Positions 38,837 to 49,161 of a stretch of DNA of 64,000 nucleotides are shown here, one piece after another. Position numbers and translations under genes: made by a program. The stretch spans positions 1-64,000 of the forward strand of contig JAAXGZ010000045.1 of the NCBI GenBank assembly GCA_012271135.1. Direction: 5' to 3'. The notes under the pieces are model-generated. The model was not told the DNA's origin. It worked only from the letters and a program-made list of their open reading frames with translations, and did not search any database. Source of the stretch: Caldilineales bacterium (GTDB lineage Bacteria > Chloroflexota > Anaerolineae > Caldilineales > Caldilineaceae). Every line of letters starts with the position of its first letter. Position 1 is the first letter of the stretch.

Positions 38837-40075
38837 ATGAGTGCGAGTCGAGCAAACAATGTTGTGGTACTCGGCGGAGATGGTTTCTGCGGATGGCCCA
38901 CCAGCCTGCTGCTGTCCCGCCAGGGATTCAACGTCACGATTGTAGACAACTTGGTCAGGCGAAAGACCGATGTGGAACTGGGCACGAAGTCGCTGACGCC
39001 GATCTCCCCAATCGACACACGTCTGGCTGCCTGGCGGGAGGTCACGGGGAAGGATCTCTGCCACGTCGACATCGATATCGCAGAGGACTATGCAAGCCTG
39101 GTGGCACTCCTGCGCGATCTGCAGCCGCAGGCCGTCGTGCACTTCGGTGAACAGCGGGCGGCGCCCTATTCGATGAAGTCGCCGCGTCACAAGCGCTACA
39201 CGATCGACAATAACATCAACGCTACGCACAATCTCCTGTGCGGCATTGTCGAGACCGGGTTGGACATACACGTGGTCCACCTGGGAACCATGGGTGTCTA
39301 CGGCTACGGCACGGCCGGACTCAAAATCCCCGAGGGCTACCTGCCCGTACAAGTGGAGGCGGAAGGGGTTCGCCACGAGATGGAAATCATCTATCCCCCC
39401 AATCCCGGCAGCGTCTATCACATGACCAAGACGCTGGATGCGCTGATGTTCTTCTATTACAACAAGAACGATCAGGTGCGCATTACCGATCTCCACCAGG
39501 GCATTGTCTGGGGCACGAACACCGCCGACACCCTGGCCGACGAACGCCTCATCAACCGGTTCGACTACGAGGGGGACTATGGAACGGTCCTCAACCGCTT
39601 CCTGATGCAGAGCGTGGTCGGACATCCCATCACGGTCTACGGCACCGGCGGCCAGACCCGCGCCTTCATCCACATCCGCGATACCGCACGGTGTGTGAAC
39701 CTGGCGATCGACAATCCGCCCGAACGCGGCGAACGGGTCAAGATTTTCAATCAGGTGACCGAAACCCACAGAGTTAGGGATCTCGCCCGGCTGGTAGGGA
39801 AACTGACCGGTGCGGAGGTCAGGTACTACACGAACCCGCGCAATGAGGCACTTGAGAACGACCTCAGGGTGGAGAACCGCCAGTTCCTGGACCTGGGACT
39901 GGCCCCGGTGACGCTCAGTGAAGGCCTCTTGGAAGAGGTGATTGAGGTCGCCCGGCGCTACGCCGACCGTTGCGACCCGGCCAAGATCATCGCCGACTCA
40001 ACGTGGCGGGCCGATATCCCGGTGGACCGGGTTGGTTCGCAGGAACCCAATCGCTGGCAACCCGACACCAGTTGA
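38837..40075 (+). CDS. sqdB: UDP-sulfoquinovose synthase
   Basis: VVVLGGDGFCGWPTSLLLSRQGFNVTIVDNLVRRKTDVELGTKSLTPI; FGEQRAAPYSMK; YPPNPGSVYHMTKTLDALMFFYYNKNDQVRITDLHQGIVWGT. Confidence 0.95.
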   Translation: MSASRANNVVVLGGDGFCGWPTSLLLSRQGFNVTIVDNLVRRKTDVELGTKSLTPISPIDTRLAAWREVTGKDLCHVDIDIAEDYASLVALLRDLQPQAVVHFGEQRAAPYSMKSPRHKRYTIDNNINATHNLLCGIVETGLDIHVVHLGTMGVYGYGTAGLKIPEGYLPVQVEAEGVRHEMEIIYPPNPGSVYHMTKTLDALMFFYYNKNDQVRITDLHQGIVWGTNTADTLADERLINRFDYEGDYGTVLNRFLMQSVVGHPITVYGTGGQTRAFIHIRDTARCVNLAIDNPPERGERVKIFNQVTETHRVRDLARLVGKLTGAEVRYYTNPRNEALENDLRVENRQFLDLGLAPVTLSEGLLEEVIEVARRYADRCDPAKIIADSTWRADIPVDRVGSQEPNRWQPDTS

Positions 40076-40112
40076 GTTCGGTTCGGGCCGGTTGTTGGGG
40101 GCCGGTTTGCAC

Positions 40113-40320
40113 GCCCTTGCAACTCGGGTTCAGGCAGTGTTCCTCAAGACCGTAACGACCATGGTGGGCCTGTCGCCCTTGCTTTATGAACGTGGCGACG
40201 ACCTGTAGTTCATCGTGCCGTTCGTTGTCAGCAATTTGGGAGGGCTGGTCTTGTCGGGCGTGTTCATTGCTCTTTGTGCTGCCGGCGCTGGTCATGGTGA
40301 TCGACGGCGCCGCTGAATGA
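40113..40320 (+). pseudogene. Relic of an RND (AcrB/MMPL-like) efflux transporter C-terminus
   Basis: VFLKTVTTMVGLSPLLYERGDDL(stop)FIVPFVVSNLGGLVLSGVFI then, after a frameshift, LFVLPALVMVIDGAAE(stop). Confidence 0.65.
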
Positions 40321-40927
40321 AGCCTGCTCTTGGGAAACCTTGTTGAGCGATCTGTACCGAGAGGGGTCCCCCAAATCCGTCAACTGAGTCCAGCGGACAA
40401 GAAGCGCAGGGTGCAGCCTTGAGGCATCCAGGAGCCGGCAGGGCGGTGCTTGACGAGTGCCGGTTGCGGTTGTCGGGCAGGGAGGATCAGGCATCCTGAA
40501 TACGGTGGCGGCTACGGCCGACAGCTCAAGAGCCGGAACGGGCTTGGTTGCCCCCTCCCGCAACCACATTTGCTGTCATGGAAAGTACCCCCATACCATG
40601 AACTCAATGGGCCTGTTCCAGCGGGTTGGCCGCGCCCCAACGTTGGTGAATCCGCAACGATTAAACCCAGGCACACACAGTCGGTCATGTGCCTGCGCAG
40701 CGGTTCCGTGGCTCCCGGCGTTTAAGTGAACCGTTCGTTCGTTGACTGGCACGTCGAACTATACGAAACCAACCTCAACCGGCCGCGTCCGTGGCGCACG
40801 TGGACGAGATGCATGGTCCGAGGATTGGACGAGGCTGGCCGCTGCACATCTCCATCGATGCCGTTTAATCCGTCTGCACGAACTTTGATGCGGTCAGTCG
40901 GTCGGCTTGTTGCTGCTCGAGGGCGGG

Positions 40928-41905
40928 TCAACCACAGTCGAGTTCGCGTTCCTCCGTCTCCTGCGCGTCGAAGCTGCCGGGCGACTGCATCAGGTATCCA
41001 AGCCGGACTCTGGCAATGACCTGTAGTTGCGGTTGGCCGTCGGCAGCCAAGTCGTACGTCTTGTTGAAGTAGTCCACTGCCCGTTGCGCGTCGCCCATGG
41101 CCTCGGCTACGCTGGCGATCAGGAAATGGGCCTGTGCGTTGTCGGGATCCGTTGCCAGAGCGGAGAGCGCCGCGCATTCCGCACCGTCCATGTCCCCGGC
41201 CCGCAGACGATTGGTCCCGAGAGTCACCCAGATGTTGTGCGAGGGGATGTTCGAATCCGACAGGGCCTCGGCCACGTAGTCAGCAGCTTGTTCAGGGTTG
41301 TCCCGACGTTCCTCAATCACAGCGGCCCAGAGCAGGACTTCCGTGGCATTGTTCGACGACTCAAGGCCGGCCTGGGCCACGGTCCGGGCGGTGTCCCAAT
41401 CACGGATGTCGACCGCCTTTTCGATGTCGTAGCCAATATCGGTGATAAGCACGGCGTTGGGGTCGGGCGGAAAGACATAGGTGACCAGAATCCAAACCGC
41501 GATGCCCAGCACCGCGATGCCGCCGACGAGTCGAAGCCACCGAAACAGGGTGCGTCGGGTTTGCGCGGCATGCACTTCGTCCAGGGTCCACCAGAACCCG
41601 TTGGTTTGCGCCAGCGACTGGCGGAGCTGGTCCATACCGCCGTGGGTGTTGGCCGCCTTCACGATTTCGCCGGCAATTTCACTCAGCCGGAACTCGAATC
41701 CGGCCCACTGCCCGTCCTCGGCCTTAAGATCGACGCCTCGCGCGCGGAGGTCTTCCTTGAGCAGCCAAGAGGAGTCCAGCAGCTGCAGGGTCCGCTCCAC
41801 CGTGTGCGAATTGACCTTAACCAGCAGCTTCTCCAATTCGTTGAGCTGATCCCTGAGCTTGGCTGCATCGCTGAGGGACTCGGTGTTGGGGTTGGGCTGT
41901 GCCAT
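40928..41905 (-). CDS. TPR-containing single-TM protein of unknown function
   Basis: Central TM (LVGGIAVLGIAVWILVTYVFPP), C-terminal TPR-like repeats (AAVIEERRDNPEQAADYVAEALS; AQAHFLIASVAEAMGDAQRAVDYFNKTYDL). Confidence 0.7.
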   Translation of the reverse strand: MAQPNPNTESLSDAAKLRDQLNELEKLLVKVNSHTVERTLQLLDSSWLLKEDLRARGVDLKAEDGQWAGFEFRLSEIAGEIVKAANTHGGMDQLRQSLAQTNGFWWTLDEVHAAQTRRTLFRWLRLVGGIAVLGIAVWILVTYVFPPDPNAVLITDIGYDIEKAVDIRDWDTARTVAQAGLESSNNATEVLLWAAVIEERRDNPEQAADYVAEALSDSNIPSHNIWVTLGTNRLRAGDMDGAECAALSALATDPDNAQAHFLIASVAEAMGDAQRAVDYFNKTYDLAADGQPQLQVIARVRLGYLMQSPGSFDAQETEERELDCG

Positions 41906-41935
41906 GGCGGTATCCCGTCCGATTCGGGTTTGCGA

Positions 41936-42847
41936 TCAGGCTTGCACCTGGGCCGCGCGCTGAAGCTCGCGGTAGACGCGGTTGATGCCGGAACCGATTT
42001 GGCTTTCGATTTTCGATCTACGTGTATTGGGCACGGTGAATCGGTCCATCAGGTCCTTGACCAGCTCCTTCTTGGTTTCATTCTTGTCCTTGCCGGCCGC
42101 CAGGCACTCCGCAACCTGTTGCCGCAGGCTTTGGATGTAGTCCTCCATGAGCCGGATGCGTTCCAGGCCCTGCAGGGGTTCGCCGTGGCCGGGCACGATG
42201 ACCTCGGGGTCCAGCGACCGAATCAGTTTGAGTGCCTCCAGCCACTCCTCGGAATTGGCCTGTGCCATGTAGGGATGCTGGTCGGTCCAAATTGTGTCGC
42301 CGACGAAGCAAATCCGCTCCTTCTCCAGCCAGATGATGGAGGTGGCCGGTGTGTGGCCGCCAACGAAAATGCACTCGATGCTGGTGCCGCCAATGAAGAA
42401 GCCGGCCCGCTGGGTAAAGGTAATCTGGGGAGGATGCACTGTGATCTCCTCCATCTCGGCCTGGATCTCGGGCATCTTCCGGAAACTGTTCCTCACCCGT
42501 TCCTTGAAGTTCTCCGAGAATCCCTGCATCTCCTTGTGGGCCCGTTCATGGCCGATTACCAAAGCAGGCATGAAATACTGGCAACCGAGCGCGTGGCCGC
42601 GGTGGTGGTCCGTCAGCAGGATGTAGGAAATGGGGATGTTCTTGGAGAACTCCTCGATCTGGCTGCGCCAGTGTTTGGCCTGCTGCGGAATAAGCGGCGT
42701 GTCAATCAGGACTGCGCCTTCACGCGTTACGATGCAGCCGGTGGTGCAGGTGCTGTAGTTGATGTTGATGTACACCTTGGAGGACAGCTTGCGTACCGGG
42801 CAGTACTTGTCCAGATCCTCGGGTGTGATGGCGGGGGAGTCGGGCAT
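41936..42847 (-). CDS. MBL-fold metallo-hydrolase
   Basis: LLTDHHRGHALG; GGHTPATSIIWLEKERICFVGDTIW; VIVPGHGEPL. Confidence 0.88.
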   Translation of the reverse strand: MPDSPAITPEDLDKYCPVRKLSSKVYININYSTCTTGCIVTREGAVLIDTPLIPQQAKHWRSQIEEFSKNIPISYILLTDHHRGHALGCQYFMPALVIGHERAHKEMQGFSENFKERVRNSFRKMPEIQAEMEEITVHPPQITFTQRAGFFIGGTSIECIFVGGHTPATSIIWLEKERICFVGDTIWTDQHPYMAQANSEEWLEALKLIRSLDPEVIVPGHGEPLQGLERIRLMEDYIQSLRQQVAECLAAGKDKNETKKELVKDLMDRFTVPNTRRSKIESQIGSGINRVYRELQRAAQVQA

Positions 42848-42934
42848 GTTGGAAAAGGGTGGTGGATCGACGACGGGAACGGGTGCGAAGCGGTGGCGGA
42901 TTGACTGGGGCAAGGGTTCGACCGGTGGTGGCGA

Positions 42935-43804
42935 TCAGCGAAACTCGTCGGCAGCCTTGTCGCTGAACGACTGAACCTGCTGTTGTGCTTGAACATCTCC
43001 TTTCGGCTTGCGGCGACGGCCGCGTCGTCGTTGGCGGGGGGGCGGGCGCGGGGGTTCGTGCGGATCCCGGACATCCGCCTGCGAGGCCAGGGAGTCCGAC
43101 GGAAAGGCGACGTCGGTATCCGGTTCGTTCGCGAAGTAAAGCCGGGTCCTTTCGAGCACCAGCGCGTGTTCGGACAGGCCCAGTTCGTCAACCACTTCAT
43201 CGGGTCGTCCTGTGGCGCCTTCCACCATCTGAACGCGGAGCAGCAGGTTATGGCACGGTCCCGCGGCATCGAATCCCACCCACGCCAGGCGGTGGACCAG
43301 GGGCCTCAGGTTGTACCGATACGGATGGCCCTTGCGCTCCCGTTTCCGCCACACGGTGCCGCGGGCCAGGAACTCGTGCACCACCTGCGGGCCGGTGGCA
43401 GTTTCCGGGGCGATGACGCGGATGTGGTAGTCGGCTCCGGTGAGCAGCCCCTGCAAGGGCCGACTCCTGACCGGGATTTCCTGCATCGAACGAATTGACA
43501 CTCCGGGAGGGAGCTTGGCCCTCAGGCGGCCTTCGACCTGGACCACCGGCATCCGTTCGGACAGCCGGAAATCCATGTGCTCGGCCCGGCCGCAACAGCC
43601 GACCGCCAGCGGGGCCGCAAACTGAATGTGCGGCTGCGGATTGAACCCCTGCTTATAGGCCACGGGCAGCATGGTACGCCGAAGGGCGCGTTCCCACATG
43701 CGGAATTCGTCCTTGTGGGAGATGAACCGCAGGGCTTCGCCGCGGCTGTACACCACCCGCAGGCGCTGCGGTTCGTGCTGGTTGCCCGTCTCCTGGTCAG
43801 GCAT
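42935..43804 (-). CDS. TIGR03936-type (DUF2344) radical SAM-linked protein
   Basis: LRVVYSRGEALRFISHKDEFRMWERALRRTMLPVAYKQGFNPQPHIQFAAPLAVG. Confidence 0.85.
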   Translation of the reverse strand: MPDQETGNQHEPQRLRVVYSRGEALRFISHKDEFRMWERALRRTMLPVAYKQGFNPQPHIQFAAPLAVGCCGRAEHMDFRLSERMPVVQVEGRLRAKLPPGVSIRSMQEIPVRSRPLQGLLTGADYHIRVIAPETATGPQVVHEFLARGTVWRKRERKGHPYRYNLRPLVHRLAWVGFDAAGPCHNLLLRVQMVEGATGRPDEVVDELGLSEHALVLERTRLYFANEPDTDVAFPSDSLASQADVRDPHEPPRPPPRQRRRGRRRKPKGDVQAQQQVQSFSDKAADEFR

Positions 43805-45869
43805 CCACCGGATCTCCCGGTTCGATGTGCTGGCTGACCGTTCCGTGTCGGCGTTGGGGCACCCGTTCGCCGAACTGGCCTGTCAGTTCCGGCGACATTT
43901 CATCATTGAAGTACATCGGGATCGGAACAATGTCCACCGGCTGGCGTGTCTTGTCCTTGCCCAAGGGCGGGCAGGCCCAGGCTGCGTCCGGGGTGGACCG
44001 GCGCTCTTCCTTGAAGTATCCCAGGATCCCGCAGCTGAAACAGTGTTCGCGGCAGTCGTCGACCACGCCTCCCTGGAAGGCATGCACGTACTCCATCTCC
44101 ATGAACTCGCGATCCACGCCGGCCGAGATGTGGTCCCAAGGCAATGTTTCGGCAATCGGACGTTCCCGGTGCGTGTACCACGCCATGTCGAGGCCGCAGT
44201 CCTCGAAGGCCTGCTGCCAGAGGTCGAATTGGAACCACTCGTTCCAGGCGTCCAGTTTGCAGCCCAGCCGCCAAGCCTGTTCCACGACATCGGCCGTGCG
44301 CCGATCACCGCGGGTCAGGAAGGTTTCGTGCATGGTTTCGCGGAAGTCGTTCCATGTGAAGTGGATGTGGCGATCGCGCAGGTTGGCCTTCAGGATGTCC
44401 ACATGCCGTCGGATGCGGTCCTCCCGTTCCAGCGGTACCCACTGGAACGGTGTATGCGGCTTGGGCACCAGCGTGCTGACACCGAGCCGCACCCGGGCCT
44501 TGCCGCCAATGGCCTCGCGGCCCCGGGCCAGCACCGCCTTGGCGAGGTCGGCGATGGCCTGCACATCCTCGTCGGTCTGGGTTGGATGCCCGATCATGAA
44601 GTACATCTTGATCGTGGTCCAGCCGCGGCTGTAGACCTCGGTGGCCGTGGCCAGCAGATCCTCGGACGCGATCGGTTTGTTGATGACGTCGCGGAGCCGA
44701 TCCGTGGCGGCTTCGGGCGCAAAGGTGAATCCAGGTCGGCGTCGGCCCTTTTCGAGAAGTTCCATCAGCCCCACACTGAAGGACTCGATGCGCAGGCTGG
44801 GCAGGCCGATGGAGAGTTTCCGATGTCCGTGTTTCTCCACGACGCGCCGGACCAGATCCTCGACATAGGTGTAGTCGCTGCTGCTGAGGCTGAGGAAACT
44901 GACCTCCTCGAAGCCGGTGTGTTCGCAGATTTCGTCGACGGCGGCCAGCACTTCCTCAACAGGCCGTTCCCTGACCGGTCTGAAAATCATCCCTGCCTGG
45001 CAAAAGCGGCAGCCTCGCGTGCAACCCCTCATGATCTCGATTGCAGCCCGGTTGTGGACGGTGTCCACGAACGGCACGATGAACCGTGTGACGGGCGGCG
45101 GCAACACCTTGACGACCCGTTTCATGACAACGGCCGGCGCCGCCGGATCGCAGGGCTTGGTGGCTGCCAGGGTACCGTCGCCATGGTAGGTGGCTTCGTA
45201 CAGCGCGGGCACGTAAACGCCCGGAACGGCGGCCAGCATTTGCCACAGGGAAAGTCGGTCCAGAGCCGAGTTGGCCTCGCGCCGCTGTCGCCACGCACGA
45301 TGCGCCTCGATGACCTCGATCATCACCTCTTCGCCTTCCCCAATCACCATGGCGTCGAAGAAGGGACTCATGGGTTCGGGGTTGTAGCAACCCGAGCCTC
45401 CGGCCAGGACGACCGGATGGTCGGGTTCCCTGTCCGCCGCCCGCAGGGGCAGTCCGGCCAGATCGAGCATGGTCAGGACATTGGTGTACAGCTGTTCGTA
45501 CGGGAGGCTGAACCCCAGGATGTCGAAGTCGTGCAGCGGATGGCGGGTTTCAAGGCTGAACAACGGAATGCCTTCGTCCCGCATCACCTGCTCAAAGTCG
45601 GGCCACGGGCAATAGACCCGTTCCGCCAGCATGTGGGGGTGCTTGTTGATGAGGTCATACAGGATCATCAGGCCGAGGTTGCTGCCTCCCAACTCGTAAA
45701 TGTCGGGGAAGGCCAGTGCAACCCGGTCGCGCAGGCCGCGATCGGACCAATCCTTGACCACGCTGTTCAACTCGCCGCCCGTGTAACGGGCCGGCACGTT
45801 GACGCGCGGCAAAACCCGGTCGAGGGTTTGTGTGATCGCCTCAGGTGTGGCCAGCATGCAAAAATCCAA
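43797..45869 (-). CDS. TIGR03960-type B12-binding domain/radical SAM protein
   Basis: CTRGCRFCQAGMIFRPVRERPVEEVL; FAPEAATDRLRDVINK; MYFMIGHPTQTDEDVQAI; overlaps the DUF2344 gene. Confidence 0.92.
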   Translation of the reverse strand: MDFCMLATPEAITQTLDRVLPRVNVPARYTGGELNSVVKDWSDRGLRDRVALAFPDIYELGGSNLGLMILYDLINKHPHMLAERVYCPWPDFEQVMRDEGIPLFSLETRHPLHDFDILGFSLPYEQLYTNVLTMLDLAGLPLRAADREPDHPVVLAGGSGCYNPEPMSPFFDAMVIGEGEEVMIEVIEAHRAWRQRREANSALDRLSLWQMLAAVPGVYVPALYEATYHGDGTLAATKPCDPAAPAVVMKRVVKVLPPPVTRFIVPFVDTVHNRAAIEIMRGCTRGCRFCQAGMIFRPVRERPVEEVLAAVDEICEHTGFEEVSFLSLSSSDYTYVEDLVRRVVEKHGHRKLSIGLPSLRIESFSVGLMELLEKGRRRPGFTFAPEAATDRLRDVINKPIASEDLLATATEVYSRGWTTIKMYFMIGHPTQTDEDVQAIADLAKAVLARGREAIGGKARVRLGVSTLVPKPHTPFQWVPLEREDRIRRHVDILKANLRDRHIHFTWNDFRETMHETFLTRGDRRTADVVEQAWRLGCKLDAWNEWFQFDLWQQAFEDCGLDMAWYTHRERPIAETLPWDHISAGVDREFMEMEYVHAFQGGVVDDCREHCFSCGILGYFKEERRSTPDAAWACPPLGKDKTRQPVDIVPIPMYFNDEMSPELTGQFGERVPQRRHGTVSQHIEPGDPVDA

Positions 45870-46136
45870 CCACGTTGGCAGTGACTATCGAATTCCGACC
45901 TGCGCCGAATGCAAGGAAGGGGGTCAAGCAGAGCGGCTCCCTAGCGCAACCATCGATTGTAGCACGCAGACAGGCCGTCGGATCGCAGTCCAATCCCAAT
46001 CTCCCCAAGCCGGGACGGAGGCCAGGAAGAAGGACGCATAGGCGGTTGCGGACCCGGTTGGTTTCGCTCAAGGATTTAGCGTGCCCCAACCGTGCTGCGG
46101 GCTGCCCGGAACGAAGGTTGGTTGGCGGTCTGACAC

Positions 46137-46166
46137 TTGACAATCTGCCCGGACGGGGCCTAGAAT
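46137..46166 (+). promoter_or_regulatory. Putative sigma70-type promoter for tRNA-Glu
   Basis: TTGACA - 18 bp - TAGAAT, about 40 bp upstream of the tRNA. Confidence 0.75.
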
Positions 46167-46207
46167 CCGGCCACATGCCTGAGCCAACAATTCCTACTCG
46201 GCTTTGG

Positions 46208-46283
46208 GGCGCATTCGTCTAATGGTTCAGGATACCGCCCTCTCAAGGCGGTGATACGGGTTCGAATCCCGTATGCGCTACCA
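46208..46283 (+). tRNA. tRNA-Glu(CTC), CCA encoded
   Basis: Acceptor GGCGCAT/ATGCGCT, anticodon arm CCGCC-CTCTCAA-GGCGG, T arm ACGGGTTCGAATCCCGT, followed by A-CCA. Confidence 0.95.
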
Positions 46284-46471
46284 CCGCCACCCCGTAATCA
46301 CGGGCCGTGGCCGAAAGCCCGGGTTCGCCTTCCCTCCAGGTGTCCCGGGCTTTCTTCTTGCCAAGTCCTTGGTTCCCGTACAGAACAGCCATGGTGGCTC
46401 CGGCCCGCAGTCCGGCAACGGGGTGTCGCGGTGCCCGGGAAGGGTCGCAGCGGCTCCAGGAGATTTTCCAG

Positions 46472-47929
46472 ATGCGCATCGAAAACGGCGGACCCCACAT
46501 TGATCATGGCTGCCTGGTACTGTTCCCGTTCGACGACCACAGCCTCCCCTACCAGAACGGTGTGGAACTCAAGCTGCACGGACATACGGCGCCCTGCGGA
46601 ACCACTCCCAGAGTGTTGGAGCCAGGCGCCCCGGGCGATCCGGACTCGCTGCGCGCCATCTACTATGGCTCGGGCACCGGGTGGGGAACCAGTTGTGCAT
46701 GTGGTACCTGCAGGACCATGATCAAGGCTGGTTCAGCCGTGTGTGTCTGGCTACCAGCCAGGATGGACGCACTTGGCACAAACCGGACTTGGGGCTGGTG
46801 GAGTACAAGGGCAGCCGCCGCAACAACTTGGTGGACCTGCACCAGGGCAACGTGCATGTCCAGTCCTGCGTGGTGTTCCATGATCCCGACGACCCCGATC
46901 CGACCCGCCGCTTCAAGATGGTCTACCAGACCCGCATCTACAACTGGCGGTTTGCGGCGGCCTTCAGTGCGGACGGCATTTCCTGGAAGCCGCACCCGAA
47001 CAATCCCGTGGGCTACTGGCTGGAAATGGCCGGCGGCATGCGGTTCAACGACTGCTATTTCCTGACCGGACAGGGCGGCAACCATGCGCGTCGGCTGCGC
47101 AATCTGGTGACCTACACGTCCTACAACTTCGAGGACTGGAGTTCCGCCTCCGTGCTGGGCATGCAGCGGTCCGGCGGGGACCGGCTGTTCCACGAGTGGC
47201 AGGGCACGGCCGGCAAGCAGATTCACCTGGGTGCGGCGTTGTGGAACCGGAGCTAATGTGATGCTTGGCTTCTACGGCATGTGGAACGGCCATCCGTCCA
47301 ATGATCGGCGGCTGGTGGTCATGCACCTGGGATTGGCCGTGACGAACGACGGTCTCCACTACCGGGAGCCGATTCCCGATTATCCGATTGTGTCTGCGGC
47401 CGAGGACGGATGGGAAGTCCTGCCGGATACCCGCACCAGCGACAACTATCCGTCGCTGATTCAGGGGCAGAGCTTCGAGAACATCGGCGAGGAAACCCTG
47501 TTCTGGTACGCGCCGTGGCCGGAACAGGCCAGCGACGGCATCCGCGTCGCGAGCTGGCCGCGCGATCGGCTTGGCTCTTTCAAGCCCTACCTGGATCAAC
47601 GCATGGCGTCGCGGGGCGACTCGCACGTGATATCGGCGCCCATCGATCTCGAAGGCCGTCCCGCCCGTCTATCCCTCAATGTGGACGGCCCGGGCGAATA
47701 CTGGCAGGTGCGCTGTTCGGTGCTGGACGAGCGGATGTGCCCGTTGCCCGGCTTCGCTGCCGCCGACTGCCGGCCCGTCGCAGCCGGTTTGGCCAAACCG
47801 GTGACCTGGGCAGACGGCCTTGATGCGATCCCGTCCCCGGAGGGGCGGATCAGGCTGCGCGTCGACTTCGGCGGCATCCGGCCGGAAGATGCCAGCCTCT
47901 ACGCACTGTATCTTGATCCCGTGGGTTGA
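46472..47929 (+). pseudogene. Glycosidase (five-bladed beta-propeller)-like gene broken by two frameshifts
   Basis: Three consecutive frames form one protein: MRIENGGPHIDHGCLVLFPFDDHS...YYGSGTGW / GNQLCMWYLQDHDQGWFSRVCLATSQDGRTWHKPDLG...GAALWNR / ANVMLGFYGMWNGHPSNDRR...LYALYLDPVG. Confidence 0.75.
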
Positions 47930-48125
47930 GGGGCCCGACCCAATTGGCTGGCGATGGGGAGCCGACCGTGGTGATGATCACGAACCCTTGGCGTCCCGCG
48001 GGGTCTCAACGGCATCGTGGAACGGACGCCGACCATTACCAATGGGATCTTGTCCGGGGCCCAAACCCACCGGTTGATTCCGGACGACGGTTCGCTCCGA
48101 AGGGCCGCGTTGACAGTGGATTGGC

Positions 48126-48620
48126 CTACTCGAAGCTCGTTGTGCCGACCGCGCCCACGAACTCGGGAATGTCCTTGTGTCCAAGGACCTGTCGGATGGC
48201 ATGGGCCTCCCCGAGATGGAACCAATAGTGGTAAATCACCCGCAGCAGCGTGTGGCCGAGGACCTCGGGTACTTCCCTGTCCCCGTGGCGTAGCCGGACG
48301 TGCAAGTCCTCCTGAGCGAGTCGCTGCAGGTAGGAGTCCGCCTGGTCGGTGATTTGCTGCCACTGGGTCCACATGTCATTCCACGACGGAACCGATGCAT
48401 CGGCACCGGAATGGGCAACCTGGACATCCAGGTCCATGTCCACCCCTTGGCCCAGCAAAACGAACATTGTGTGTTCATGAAAGGCCATGTGCGCCACCAC
48501 GAAACTCAGGCTGTTGAACGGCGGAAGCACGCGTTCTCCTTCCTCGGCCGAAACCCCTTCCATCACACGCACAAATTCTCGACGGGTGAACTCGAGCTGC
48601 GTCACAAGCGGATGTGTCAC
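48126..48620 (-). CDS. DinB-family protein
   Basis: SLSFVVAHMAFHEHTMFV; EVLGHTLLRVIYHYWFHLGEAHAIRQVLGH. Confidence 0.8.
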   Translation of the reverse strand: MTHPLVTQLEFTRREFVRVMEGVSAEEGERVLPPFNSLSFVVAHMAFHEHTMFVLLGQGVDMDLDVQVAHSGADASVPSWNDMWTQWQQITDQADSYLQRLAQEDLHVRLRHGDREVPEVLGHTLLRVIYHYWFHLGEAHAIRQVLGHKDIPEFVGAVGTTSFE

Positions 48621-48765
48621 AAAAATACTCCCTGACAGGTGAATTGCCCGCAGTCCGGCAACCAAAGGCCAACGACGCTGATTTTGACGCCATGGCCGCC
48701 GGCAAGTCTATAATGCAGGTTCGCGCCCAGCGCGCCAAGATGTCAGTCAGCGGTGAGGAATCTTC

Positions 48766-49086
48766 ATGTATGCCATTGTGCGTACAGGCGGCAAGCAGTA
48801 CCGGGTCAGGGAAGGCCAGACCTTCGAGGTGGAGCAGTTGGCCGGCGAAATCGGCGACAGCATTGAGTTGACGGATGTCCTCCTCCACTCGGACGGCACC
48901 AATGTGACCATTGGCACTCCGGTCGTACCGGGCTCTTCCGTTACCGCGCGCATCACCGGGCAGCACAAGGGTCGCAAGATCGAAGTGTTCAGGTACAAGC
49001 CCAAGAAACGCGTCCGGGTTCGGCGCGGCCACCGACAGCGGTACACCCGCCTGCAGGTGGAGGGAATTTCAGGTCCTGCCGCGTAA
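48766..49086 (+). CDS. rplU: 50S ribosomal protein L21
   Basis: [52 protein letters not shown]. Confidence 0.96.
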   Translation: MYAIVRTGGKQYRVREGQTFEVEQLAGEIGDSIELTDVLLHSDGTNVTIGTPVVPGSSVTARITGQHKGRKIEVFRYKPKKRVRVRRGHRQRYTRLQVEGISGPAA

Positions 49087-49161
49087 ACGGGGAATTCGCA
49101 GCCCCGTCTGGTTTTGCCCCGGGATTGCACGCAGAAGGTCGGAACAGGAGGCGATTCAGCC

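Noticed and set aside
40900-41000. Possible tRNA-like sequence suggested by the ORF text VNHSRVRVPPSP
   Set aside because: No acceptor or anticodon stem could be drawn, and the segment overlaps the 3' end of the TPR gene.
41027-42904. 625-aa plus-strand ORF spanning two minus-strand genes
   Set aside because: Runs antisense across two separate well-supported genes; no motifs.
43671-45884. 737-aa plus-strand ORF opposite the radical SAM gene
   Set aside because: The minus-strand protein has the CxxxCxxC-type radical SAM motif; the opposite frame is a shadow.
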